13,004 bases of DNA from an uncultured Bacillota bacterium (GTDB lineage Bacteria > Bacillota > Clostridia > Peptostreptococcales > Anaerovoracaceae): assembly GCA_946410475.1 (NCBI GenBank), contig CAMKAM010000029.1:1-13004 (forward strand), written 5' to 3'. Position 1 is the stretch's first letter. Every line of letters begins with the position of its first letter. Positions 6,297 through 12,580 of the stretch are shown in pieces. The notes below the pieces were generated by a model that was not told the origin of the DNA, made no database searches, and saw only the letters and a program-made list of their open reading frames with translations. Position numbers and translations under genes: made by a program.

Positions 6297-7250
6297 ATGC
6301 TCAGCATCTCAAACGATAGATTCAAAATGTCGGCAGGCGCCGCTTGTCTGCTGATGGCCGCGATCACTATAGCAAGAGGGACATCCTTCCTTATGTCCAA
6401 ACAGCTCCTTGGAACGATGGAACCGTTCAATCTCCTTGGTGTCCGGTTTCTGGTGGCTTTTGCTATCCTCTTCGCCCTCTTTGCGAAGAGGATAGTTGCC
6501 GTGATCAGAGATGACAAAGGCGTCGTCTTCGCGGCAGCCCTGCTCGGAGCGGCTTACTTCGTCTGCATGGCTGCAGAACTCCACGGACTCAAATATACAG
6601 CGTCATCGACATGCTCGTTCCTTGAGAACAGCGCCATCGTAATGGTCCCGGTATGTGAGGCCATCATTTTAAGACGCATGCCTGCGCGCATCATCATGAC
6701 GAGCGCATTCGTGACCATGGCGGGGATCGGCTTCATCGTTCTCGGCGGAGACGGCATGGGCATAGGCAGGGGAGAGCTTCTCTGCATGCTCGCCGCGCTT
6801 ATGTACACAACGGCGATAATAATCACGGACCGCGCTTCGAAAAAGCACGACCCGTTCACTCTCGGCGTATTGTATGTGGGATTCATGGGAGCCGCAGGTC
6901 TGGCGGCGTCGCTCCTTACGGAATCGTCGACCCACCTTCCACAGACAGGAGGCCAGTGGGCATATCTTCTGATGCTCGCAGTGATCTGCTCGGCATTCGG
7001 ATTCACGATGCAGCCGGTCGCGCAGAAATACATCTCGACCGAAACAGCCGGCATCCTCATCGCCCTCAATCCCCTTACATCGGCCGTCCTTGGAAACATC
7101 GTCCTCGGAGAGGCGTTCGGCGTCAAAGGACTGGTCGGCTCTGTTCTGATAATCTGTGGTATAATGCTTCCGAACATAATAGCGCGAAGAAAGGCTGCGC
7201 CTGCAGCGCCGGCTGCCGCAGCACGGGTCGTTCAGACAGCGCTGCGATGA
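6297..7250 (+). CDS. EamA/DMT-family permease
   Basis: This 317-residue integral membrane protein has two EamA repeats and about ten hydrophobic helices. The first repeat covers about residues 10-140 and includes NLLGVRFLVAFAILFALFAKR. The second covers about 155-300 and includes TAGILIALNPLTSAVLGNIVLGEAF, a typical end of the family. An Ala-rich tail follows (RRKAAPAAPAAAARVV). An earlier ATG at 6267 lies inside the -10 box; the ATG at 6297 has AAAGGAG six bases upstream and is preferred. The substrate cannot be told from sequence; relatives export amino acids and other metabolites. The LUD gene starts 28 bp after its stop, so the two are likely one transcript, with the divergent LysR as probable regulator. 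Confidence 0.9.
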   Translation: MLSISNDRFKMSAGAACLLMAAITIARGTSFLMSKQLLGTMEPFNLLGVRFLVAFAILFALFAKRIVAVIRDDKGVVFAAALLGAAYFVCMAAELHGLKYTASSTCSFLENSAIVMVPVCEAIILRRMPARIIMTSAFVTMAGIGFIVLGGDGMGIGRGELLCMLAALMYTTAIIITDRASKKHDPFTLGVLYVGFMGAAGLAASLLTESSTHLPQTGGQWAYLLMLAVICSAFGFTMQPVAQKYISTETAGILIALNPLTSAVLGNIVLGEAFGVKGLVGSVLIICGIMLPNIIARRKAAPAAPAAAARVVQTALR

Positions 7251-7278
7251 CTTGGCAAAGAATCGATGGAGTGATCTT

Positions 7279-7890
7279 ATGGATATAGAAAAAGTACTTG
7301 AAAACCTTAGAAAAAGAAACTATGTCGCTTCTTACTTCGAAACGAAGGAGGAAGCGGCCTGCCATATCGCCTCTCAGGTGCACGGCAAGAGCGTCGGCTT
7401 CGGCGACTCGCTCACGCTCATCTCTATGGATATGTATGAGAAACTGAAAGCGGATCCGACGAACGACGTGCACAGCCCGAATCATCCGCCTGAAGGCCGG
7501 GGCTTCAACGACGAAGCCAAGGTCTGCCTGACGACGGACATCTTCCTGACGTCGGTGAACGCGATGACCGATGGCGGCATGCTCGTCAACATCGACAGCA
7601 CAGGTAACAGGGCCGCAGGCTCGCTCTTCGGACACGAAAAGGTCTACTTCGTTGCGGGCGTCAACAAGATCTGCCCTGACCTTGAGAGCGCGATAGACAG
7701 GGCGAAGAACTACGCCGCACCGAAAAATTCCGCGCGGCACGGCTATCCCACGCCTTGCGTTCTGGGAGAAGAGCGCTGCTATGACTGCTCCTCGCCGGAC
7801 AGGATATGCAACGCCCTGATCGTCCATTACAAAAGGATGAAATACACAGAGGCCGAAGTCGTCCTCATCGGAGAAAACCTCGGCCTTTGA
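7279..7890 (+). CDS. LUD-domain protein (lactate-utilization / YkgG-like family)
   Basis: This 203-residue single-domain LUD protein starts at the ATG at 7279, which has GGAG seven bases upstream. A TTG frame from 7252 has no ribosome site. Family motifs are VGFGDSLTL (39-47), TSVNAMTDGGMLVNIDSTGNRAAG (91-114), FVAGVNKICPD (124-134) and the C-terminal PTPC...CYDCSSPDRICNALIV, with Cys160, 167, 170 and 177 in the spacing seen in many relatives. Those cysteines could bind a metal or cluster, but that is not established. LUD proteins of the LutABC type take part in L-lactate oxidation; stand-alone short ones like this are uncharacterised. There is no lutA or lutB partner here; instead the gene is paired with a permease. 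Its stop is only 4 bp from the stop of the convergent secreted-protein gene. Confidence 0.88.
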   Translation: MDIEKVLENLRKRNYVASYFETKEEAACHIASQVHGKSVGFGDSLTLISMDMYEKLKADPTNDVHSPNHPPEGRGFNDEAKVCLTTDIFLTSVNAMTDGGMLVNIDSTGNRAAGSLFGHEKVYFVAGVNKICPDLESAIDRAKNYAAPKNSARHGYPTPCVLGEERCYDCSSPDRICNALIVHYKRMKYTEAEVVLIGENLGL

Positions 7891-7894
7891 TAAA

Positions 7895-8677
7895 CTATTT
7901 GACTACGACCTTCTTTGCCTTTGACCAGCTGCTGTATGCCTTCACTCCTCTTACACTCCTGTAAGAGCACATCTTTACATAGTATCTGCCCTTTTTCAGG
8001 TTCTTGATCGTTTTCGATTTTTTGGTTCCTTTGACTTTGATCTCTTTATAGTTCTTTCCATATCCTTTATTCTTTGAGATCTGGATCAGATAACCCTTTG
8101 CGTTCGCTGCCTTTTTCCATTTAACAGTCATTGCTCTCTTCTTGCCCTTAGCCGATCTGACGACAGGCTTTTTCGGGTCAGCGAATCTTTTTCCGATTAT
8201 CTTGAATTTGAAATATCCTTCATGGTCGCCTGAAACGGCAAGTCCTATCTTTCTCCCTGCTTTGACCTTTCCGATCGTTGCAGTTTGCTTGTACCAGCCA
8301 TCTGTATCTTCTGTCCATGTGTCGACAAACTGACTGGTAGTGCCTTCGATGTGATACTCCGGCATCTGCCACCCCTTATTCACACTGTTGAATTTGTATT
8401 TTCCGTATTCAACCATCATATACGTATCAATGTCACCATATTCATCGATGTACGGATCCTTGACATATATCTCTACCTTGTATGTGCCGCCGCCCGAGAA
8501 GAACGAGTAGCACTTCTGATCACTGAAACCGCTGAGCTTGCCTGATACCATCTTTCCTGCGCTGATCACTTTGGGATAGTGGTTTTCAAAAAGGTCAGCA
8601 GCAAAGGCGACCTGGACCGACGCCGCTGTGAAAACCAGGCTCAATAGTACTATCAAAAACCGACTTCTTTTCTTCAT
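7895..8677 (-). CDS. Secreted Lys-rich protein with C-terminal fibronectin-III domain
   Basis: This 260-residue exported protein starts at the ATG at 8677, which has GGAGGTG four bases upstream. A TTG at 8695 would overlap the stop of the gene before it. A signal peptide covers residues 1-26 (MKKRSRFLIVLLSLVF, cleavage expected after VAFA). Residues 27-165 look like a beta-sandwich that begins with ISAGKMVSGKLSGFSDQKCYSF, reminiscent of bacterial pre-peptidase C-terminal domains; this is a weak impression. Residues 168-258 form a fibronectin-III-like repeat (PKKPVVRSAKGKKRAMTVKW, then GYLIQISKN and YYVKMCSYR), a type common at the end of clostridial secreted proteins. No LPXTG or membrane anchor is seen, and the protein is very basic. 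It sits 14 bp behind the CAP-domain gene, almost certainly in one operon. Its function is unknown. Confidence 0.8.
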   Translation of the reverse strand: MKKRSRFLIVLLSLVFTAASVQVAFAADLFENHYPKVISAGKMVSGKLSGFSDQKCYSFFSGGGTYKVEIYVKDPYIDEYGDIDTYMMVEYGKYKFNSVNKGWQMPEYHIEGTTSQFVDTWTEDTDGWYKQTATIGKVKAGRKIGLAVSGDHEGYFKFKIIGKRFADPKKPVVRSAKGKKRAMTVKWKKAANAKGYLIQISKNKGYGKNYKEIKVKGTKKSKTIKNLKKGRYYVKMCSYRSVRGVKAYSSWSKAKKVVVK

Positions 8678-8691
8678 GATCCACCTCCGTA

Positions 8692-9582
8692 TCAAAAGTC
8701 ATCTTCCAGATCGCCCTCTTTCACCACATCGATCCATATCGTTATCTTGTGGTAGGGGGATCTTTTCATTTTTGCTGTTATCTTGACATATCCGTCTGCC
8801 TTGGCTGTCACCACACCTTTCTTGCTGACCACAGCCACCGACTTATTGCTCGAACTCCATTTGAAATCCGATGCCGCAAGCAGCGAATTGTAATTGTAAT
8901 TGTAGGAGCTGCTGTAATACACACGCAGGGTCTCCTTCTGTCCCGGTATCATCGTGGGGCCTTCATCTTCGTAATAGCTGTATGAAGACTTTGGCCTGAG
9001 ACTGAAATAGCTTTTCTTCAGGAGTTTTTTCTTAGCGTAGACCTTCTTGTACGAATGGACTTTTTTGCTGGAACTGAGCTTTTTCTTCGCTTTGCTGTAA
9101 CTCAGCTCAAGTGTCCAGAAAGTATCGGCGCCGTCAGTAGTGATACACCCTATCCCTATGCTTTTTGCTTTCTTGTCAAGAATGAGCTTGCGGTGTGTCT
9201 TTGATGTGATCCAGCCGTGGACTACTCCCTTCGGGCTTGCATACCCTTCAGCGCAGCATTCATTGTTGACTCTCTTGAAAACAGTTTTCGCGATCTTTCC
9301 GTTCGGTCTCTTATGGGGACTTGTTCTCGGTACATAGATCGAAACTTCCGCGGCTCTCTTTACCGCAGCATTAGTAAGCTGCTTATCAAGTTTCAGCTTC
9401 CCAAGACCGCGCTTTGATCTTTCTTTGTTGATCAGTTGCAGCACCTGCTTCGCCTGCGCGTTGTTCTGATATGTGCTTACTTTGATATACGGCAAAGATG
9501 CGGCGCTTGCTGAAAGCGGCATACAGCCTATCCCTAATAGCAAGACCACCAGAACAGAAAGCAGTCTGTGTCTTCTTTTCAT
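8692..9582 (-). CDS. Secreted CAP/SCP-domain protein with bacterial Ig-like (BIG2) domain
   Basis: This is a 296-residue exported protein. The signal peptide covers residues 1-27 (MKRRHRLLSVLVVLLLGIG, cleavage near SASA). A CAP domain spans about 43-162: VLQLINKERSKRGLGKL, His90 in SPHKRPNGK, NECCAEGYASPKGVVHGW and His130 in SKTHRKLIL. The two His and an acidic residue (Glu108 or Glu112) match the CAP metal/active-site pocket. The usual GEN triad reads CCAEG here, with a vicinal Cys pair (109, 110). A Lys/Ser-rich linker follows, then a BIG2 domain at about 213-286 (KWSSSNKSVAVVSKKGVVTAKADGYVKITA). AAGGAG five bases before the ATG sets the start. Domain make-up suggests a cell-surface or matrix role, but its activity is unknown. 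The gene forms an operon with the fibronectin-III gene. Confidence 0.87.
   Translation of the reverse strand: MKRRHRLLSVLVVLLLGIGCMPLSASAASLPYIKVSTYQNNAQAKQVLQLINKERSKRGLGKLKLDKQLTNAAVKRAAEVSIYVPRTSPHKRPNGKIAKTVFKRVNNECCAEGYASPKGVVHGWITSKTHRKLILDKKAKSIGIGCITTDGADTFWTLELSYSKAKKKLSSSKKVHSYKKVYAKKKLLKKSYFSLRPKSSYSYYEDEGPTMIPGQKETLRVYYSSSYNYNYNSLLAASDFKWSSSNKSVAVVSKKGVVTAKADGYVKITAKMKRSPYHKITIWIDVVKEGDLEDDF
8887..8904. repeat. Three tandem 6-bp units in the CAP-protein gene
   Basis: The unit ATTGTA occurs three times in a row and encodes alternating Tyr-Asn in the segment SYNYNYN just before the Ig-like domain. It is a short in-frame microsatellite that could change length without breaking the frame. 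Confidence 0.6.
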
Positions 9583-9639
9583 GAGTACTCCTTCCTTCCC
9601 AAAGCGGGTGTCTGTATACAGTAGTTGATCTTCTTAATG

Positions 9640-9648
9640 ATTTTACCA
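9640..9648 (-). promoter_or_regulatory. Extended -10 promoter candidate for the secreted-protein operon
   Basis: On the minus strand, TGGTAAAAT (9648-9640) is an extended -10 element (TG-N-TAAAAT) about 58 bp upstream of the CAP gene start. No good -35 is seen. The predicted leader holds the 10-bp palindrome CTGTATACAG (9612-9621), of unknown meaning. Confidence 0.35.
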
Positions 9649-9690
9649 TACAAGGAGCTTCCTCCGCCACACGTTTATAGACTATTCACA

Positions 9691-9722
9691 AAAAGAAAAA
9701 GGGCTTCTTTTCGAAGTCCCTT
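9691..9722 (-). terminator. Intrinsic terminator after the DUF134-NifX gene
   Basis: On the minus strand, AAGGGACTTC (9722-9713) pairs with GAAGCCCTT (9707-9699) with one bulged base and a loop of five, followed by a T-rich tail (9698-9691). It lies 22 bp past the stop codon. Confidence 0.75.
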
Positions 9723-9744
9723 GTCTGATGACGATCGATACTGA

Positions 9745-10527
9745 TCAGCACTTGTGGTGGCAGCCGCCGGCCATGCTGTGACCGCAGTCGTGTCCTTCGT
9801 GATGCTGTCCGTGGTGGTCGCAGTTCGCTTCCTCAGTGTATTCGAGCGAGCCGTCGATCAGCTTCATTACAGCTTCGTCGGCAGAGCCTGTCACGCCCGC
9901 GTACAGTTTGACTCCTGCTTCGTTAAGCGCCATCTGAGCGCCCATGCCGATGCCACCGCAGATCAGTATATCCGCTTTCACCGCAGCAAGAAGTCCCGCC
10001 AGGGCGCCGTGGCCCTGGCCGTTCGACCCCATGACCATCTCATGGACTATCTGGTCGTCCTCTATATCATAGACCTTGAACTGCTCCGTGTGTCCAAAGT
10101 GCTGGAATACGTTTCCATCCTCATATGTTACCGCTACTCTCATCGTCCTGTCTCCTTTCGATCGAATATCCTCTTTGATGTCAGGTGTCCCTTCATCAGA
10201 TACTGTTATCATGCCGCCGCCGATGACCAGCTGCTTCCCTTCGACTATGACTTCAGCCAGTTTCCTTCTTGCGCTTTCATATATCGCAGTGATCGTCGTC
10301 CTCGCGACATCCATGCTGCGCGCGCATTCCTCCTGTGTCATGCCGTCATGATCGATCAGCCTGATCGTCTCATATTCATCCAGACTCATCATTACCGTGT
10401 CAGGCCCGGCTGTCAGTCTGCCGGACCCGGCAACGTATGCACCTGCTTCTTCATCTTCCGCTGCCGGAGCGAAGACCCTGTGCTCAGGAAAACAGCATAT
10501 CCTCCGGCATCTCTTAGGTCTCGGCAT
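9745..10527 (-). CDS. DUF134 (UPF0251) HTH domain fused to NifX-type cofactor domain, His/Cys tail
   Basis: This is a 260-residue two-part protein. Residues 1-108 are a DUF134/UPF0251 domain: the signature MPRPKRCRRI, MSLDEYETIRLID, and a sigma-like helix-turn-helix MTQEECARSMDVARTTITAI, ending EGKQLVIGGG. Residues 129-232 are a NifX/NifB-type dinitrogenase iron-molybdenum cofactor domain: MRVAVTYEDGNVFQHFGHTEQF, GHGALAGLL and ILICGGIGMGAQ. Residues 236-260 form a tail with eight His and four Cys, beginning CDHHGQHHEGHDCGHSM, likely to bind metal. The two families are usually separate neighbouring genes; here the frame runs through an 18-residue polar linker. GGGGG eight bases upstream supports the first ATG, and a second full ribosome site precedes Met129. 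No nif structural genes are present, so the role is probably regulation or iron-sulfur/metal handling, not nitrogen fixation. This is inference. Confidence 0.9.
   Translation of the reverse strand: MPRPKRCRRICCFPEHRVFAPAAEDEEAGAYVAGSGRLTAGPDTVMMSLDEYETIRLIDHDGMTQEECARSMDVARTTITAIYESARRKLAEVIVEGKQLVIGGGMITVSDEGTPDIKEDIRSKGDRTMRVAVTYEDGNVFQHFGHTEQFKVYDIEDDQIVHEMVMGSNGQGHGALAGLLAAVKADILICGGIGMGAQMALNEAGVKLYAGVTGSADEAVMKLIDGSLEYTEEANCDHHGQHHEGHDCGHSMAGGCHHKC
10141..10160 (-). promoter_or_regulatory. Internal ribosome-binding site and start before the NifX domain
   Basis: On the minus strand, GAAAGGAGA (10160-10152) stands eight bases before ATG 10143-10141, which is codon 129 of the fusion. The protein from this start is a 132-residue free NifX-type protein with the normal N-terminus of the family (MRVAVTYEDGNVFQHFGHTE). 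Translation from here is very plausible in addition to the fusion. Confidence 0.65.
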
Positions 10528-10553
10528 TTTCTCTGCCCCCTTTCACCGCGACT

Positions 10554-10575
10554 GTTACTGACATATGTCAATAAC
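10554..10575. promoter_or_regulatory. Palindromic operator, promoter-downstream copy
   Basis: This 22-bp near-perfect palindrome has the inner 14 bp TTGACATATGTCAG/A and outer arms GTTA/TAAC; only one base pair (10558 with 10571) breaks the symmetry. It lies at about +7 to +28 of the predicted transcript of the DUF134-NifX gene. A related copy lies at 10600-10621. Confidence 0.7.
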
Positions 10576-10588
10576 AACGCCATATGCA

Positions 10589-10617
10589 AATATAACGCTG
10601 TTTCCGACATATGTCAA
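10589..10617 (-). promoter_or_regulatory. Consensus promoter of the DUF134-NifX gene
   Basis: On the minus strand, a perfect TTGACA (10617-10612) is followed after exactly 17 bp by TATATT (10594-10589). Transcription would begin near 10582. The -35 box is part of the palindrome at 10600-10621, so any protein bound there would block RNA polymerase. Confidence 0.75.
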
Positions 10618-10621
10618 TAAC
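10600..10621. promoter_or_regulatory. Palindromic operator, copy over the -35 box
   Basis: This second copy of the palindrome shares the 16 bp GACATATGTCAATAAC with the copy at 10554-10575. Its centre is 46 bp away. A weaker CATATG-centred match (10579-10592) lies between them at the transcription start. The core TTGAC-N4-GTCAA has the same geometry as Crp/Fnr sites (for Fnr, TTGAT-N4-ATCAA). Candidate binders in the window are the DUF134 protein itself and the Crp/Fnr protein at 11180. Confidence 0.7.
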
Positions 10622-10720
10622 TCTTTTCCACTGCAATAAAATCTGCAGGTGATATCTTCTCTGCTTTGTGTAAGAATAGTCATATAAGAAATCGCACTAA
10701 GAGAACAGAGGAGTCCTGCG

Positions 10721-11044
10721 ATGAAAAGAGAAGATATCAAGACAGTAAGCAAAAAACCAACAGGAAGATCGTCCGGATGGGACAGCGCGTTCAGCGTCAG
10801 CAAGGCGGACGAGGTCCTTACTTTCCACAAGAGCATCCCCGGATATGAAGAAACGCCGCTGGTGAGACTCGATGCGCTCTCAAAAGAACTGGGTGTCAGC
10901 AGCATCGCAGCCAAAGGGATGCGGGTGCTTGCGAGTCCGCCTGGCAGTGACCGCAGAGTAGTAAGCGGAGAGAGCGGCGCCCCTTCCTCACCTTCGCCTC
11001 CTGCCTCCATCGTCTATGCCGCTTCCTGTCTTTCTATATCGTAA
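10721..11044 (+). pseudogene. dpaL: Diaminopropionate ammonia-lyase remnant with large internal deletion
   Basis: The open frame of 107 codons joins two separated parts of a PLP-dependent 2,3-diaminopropionate ammonia-lyase (about 400 residues when intact). Residues 24-64 (FSVSKADEVLTFHKSIPGYEETPL, then VRLDALSKELGV) match the family N-terminus. The family next has the KDES...FGLNAFK cofactor-lysine segment. Instead the frame passes at Lys65/Gly66 (10913-10918) straight into GMRVLASPPGSDRRVVSGESGA, which belongs to the C-terminal third of the enzyme. After SGESGA the similarity stops; the last 20 residues are Pro/Ser-rich, and no STEGDTDP-like C-terminus is seen in any frame. The catalytic Lys and most of the PLP pocket are gone, so it cannot be an active lyase. 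A good AGAGGAG site still precedes the ATG. The family call is from remembered motifs. Confidence 0.75.
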
Positions 11045-11071
11045 TAACATCCTGCAAACTTTCAACTCTAT

Positions 11072-11100
11072 TTGCCTGAATGTTCCTATTACAGTATACT
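11072..11100 (+). promoter_or_regulatory. Promoter for the Crp/Fnr-family gene
   Basis: TTGCCT (11072-11077) is followed after exactly 17 bp by TATACT (11095-11100). Transcription would start near 11107, giving a leader of about 70 nt. No palindrome like that at 10554-10621 is found here, only a loose TGTCTCAATAAC at 11136-11146. Confidence 0.6.
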
Positions 11101-11179
11101 TTCTACCATAGGAGCAGTTTTTGGACTTGTTGCTTGTCTCAATAACGGTGTCGAATGAAATCAACGGAGTGATCACATA

Positions 11180-11875
11180 ATGGCGATATCAAACAAAACG
11201 CTGAAGCAGATAGCGGAAAACCCGCTGTTCGAAAAAATCGAAGATGATGACCTTGTCACAATGTTCGATTGTCTGGGATTCTTTACGAAAATATATGAAA
11301 AGGGAGAGTATCTCATTTTCGAAAAAGACCATGTAGATAATATCGGTATCATCCTTAAAGGTTCCGTCGACATCATCAAAGAAGACATATGGGGACGGCG
11401 CACCATCATCTCCCGCCTTTCAAACGATGAAATGCTCGGTGAGACGTTCGCATGCAGCGGAGACAACATGTCAACGATAACATATCAGGCAGCGATGAGG
11501 ACGAGCGTATTCTTCATGCCGTTTTCGAGAGTCATGCATACATGCCGGAAGACATGCCCGTTCCACCATAGGCTCATCGAGAACATGGTCAGCCTCATTG
11601 CCGAAAAGAACCGGCTGCTCATACAGAAGGTCGAGGTCATATCGGGAAAGACCCTTCGTGACAAACTTCTCACCTTCTTCTCGCTGCAAGTGCAGGAACA
11701 TGGATCTTTCTCCTTTACTCTTCCGATGGGCAGGAAGGATCTTGCGGAATACATCGGCGCGAACAGAAGCGCCCTCACCCGCGAACTAAACGCCATGAGC
11801 GACGAAGGTCTGATCGAATTCGACCGGAACGATTTTGTCATACACCCCGGTCAAAGCGTCCTCGGCGATCTTTGA
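11180..11875 (+). CDS. Crp/Fnr-family transcriptional regulator
   Basis: This 231-residue protein has a cyclic-nucleotide-binding-type beta-barrel (about 15-125: YEKGEYLIFEKDHVDNIGIILKG, then DEMLGETFACSGDN), a long dimer helix (about 127-160) and a Crp-type winged helix (170-225: LPMGRKDLAEYIGANRSALTRELNAMSDEGLI). In the phosphate-binding loop the Arg of true cAMP receptors is replaced by Met97 (NMST), so cAMP is unlikely as ligand. Cys31, 92, 122 and 126 are present, the last two in CRKTCPFH, a sequence typical of clostridial members. Whether they bind heme or a cluster is unknown. GGAGTGATC upstream of the ATG, 10 bases from GGAG to ATG, pairs well with the 16S tail. The gene has its own promoter and follows the lyase remnant; possible targets include the palindromes at 10554-10621. 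Confidence 0.92.
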   Translation: MAISNKTLKQIAENPLFEKIEDDDLVTMFDCLGFFTKIYEKGEYLIFEKDHVDNIGIILKGSVDIIKEDIWGRRTIISRLSNDEMLGETFACSGDNMSTITYQAAMRTSVFFMPFSRVMHTCRKTCPFHHRLIENMVSLIAEKNRLLIQKVEVISGKTLRDKLLTFFSLQVQEHGSFSFTLPMGRKDLAEYIGANRSALTRELNAMSDEGLIEFDRNDFVIHPGQSVLGDL

Positions 11876-11968
11876 TCCTCAAAAACGTGACCTGCGCAAC
11901 ATTTGTTTTCTAAATAATCATTTATCATAGAAGGAGATGTTGCTGTTTCACCTTTTGTGGGGAATGAT
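11876..11968 (+). other. Leader between the Crp/Fnr gene and bioY
   Basis: No terminator hairpin and no convincing promoter are seen here, so bioY may be read through from upstream. AAGGAG at 11931-11936 is a good ribosome site, but it abuts an ATG (11937) that opens only a 19-codon frame out of phase with bioY. I find no BirA-type paired GTTAAC repeat. Confidence 0.4.
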
Positions 11969-12580
11969 ATGGAATCACTTAGTAAACCGAAACTGACGGC
12001 TGTTGATATTGTCCAGTGCGGACTTTTCGTGTCGCTTATCGTGGCCGGGGCATATATCAAGATAATGATCCCCATCGGCCCGTTCAGCGTGACGTTTTCT
12101 TTGCAGTTTTTGTTTTCACTGATGGCAGGACTCCTTCTGGGAAAAAGGAAGGGATCGCTGACGGTCATCGTCTATTTGATGATGGGGCTCGTCGGCCTTC
12201 CGGTGTTCGCCCACGGAGGCGGACTCGGATATATCATACGCCCGACATTCGGTTTCCTTCTCGGCTTCCTCGCTGCGGCGACAGTGACAGGAGCACTGAC
12301 AGAAAAGAAGGAGAATATATCTTTCAGATCTGCCCTCCCGGCCGCCTTCGCAGGTGAGGTCTGCTATTACATCTGCGGGCTCGTGTACTACTACATCGTA
12401 TTCAATTATGTCATAACGAGCGGAGGAGTCGGGATCGGTCTTAAGGAGCTTCTTGCCGTCTGGTGCTTCAGCACGTTCGTCCCGGACTTCGGGCTCTGCG
12501 TTCTTGCTGTATATCTTTCCGGCAAACTGCGGCCTCACATGAACCAGGTGACACGGACGGGGAGGCCTGTGGACCGATGA
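11969..12580 (+). CDS. bioY: BioY biotin transporter S-component (ECF type)
   Basis: This 203-residue membrane protein has about six helices. The family signature is clear: PFSVTFSLQFLFSLMAGLLLGKRKGSLTVIVYLMMGLVGLPVFAHGGGLGYIIRPTFGFLLGF (residues 38-100). It binds biotin on the outside and works with the shared ECF A/A'/T module encoded elsewhere, or perhaps alone. A GTG at 11957 would add four residues; the ATG at 11969 has GGGGA five bases upstream and is preferred. The next gene starts inside its last codon (ATGA overlap), which suggests translational coupling. Biotin uptake and tetrapyrrole synthesis have no direct link, so the pairing may be only an operon of convenience. Confidence 0.92.
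   Translation: MESLSKPKLTAVDIVQCGLFVSLIVAGAYIKIMIPIGPFSVTFSLQFLFSLMAGLLLGKRKGSLTVIVYLMMGLVGLPVFAHGGGLGYIIRPTFGFLLGFLAAATVTGALTEKKENISFRSALPAAFAGEVCYYICGLVYYYIVFNYVITSGGVGIGLKELLAVWCFSTFVPDFGLCVLAVYLSGKLRPHMNQVTRTGRPVDR

Noticed and set aside
9754..10620. Open frame of 288 codons opposite the DUF134-NifX gene
   Set aside because: It spans the operator and promoter region of the real gene, its translation resembles no family, and it lacks a ribosome site.
10555..11010. Minus-strand frame of 151 codons across the operator region and the lyase remnant
   Set aside because: It has no family resemblance, covers the palindromes, and is opposite the recognisable lyase fragments.
11121..11146. Possible third operator copy before the Crp/Fnr gene (TGTCTCAATAAC half)
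   Set aside because: Only one half resembles the motif, with two extra bases inside it, and no opposite half is found at the right distance.
11937..11996. Leader peptide frame of 19 codons before bioY
   Set aside because: Its ATG directly abuts AAGGAG, too close for efficient initiation, and the peptide shows no run of regulatory codons.
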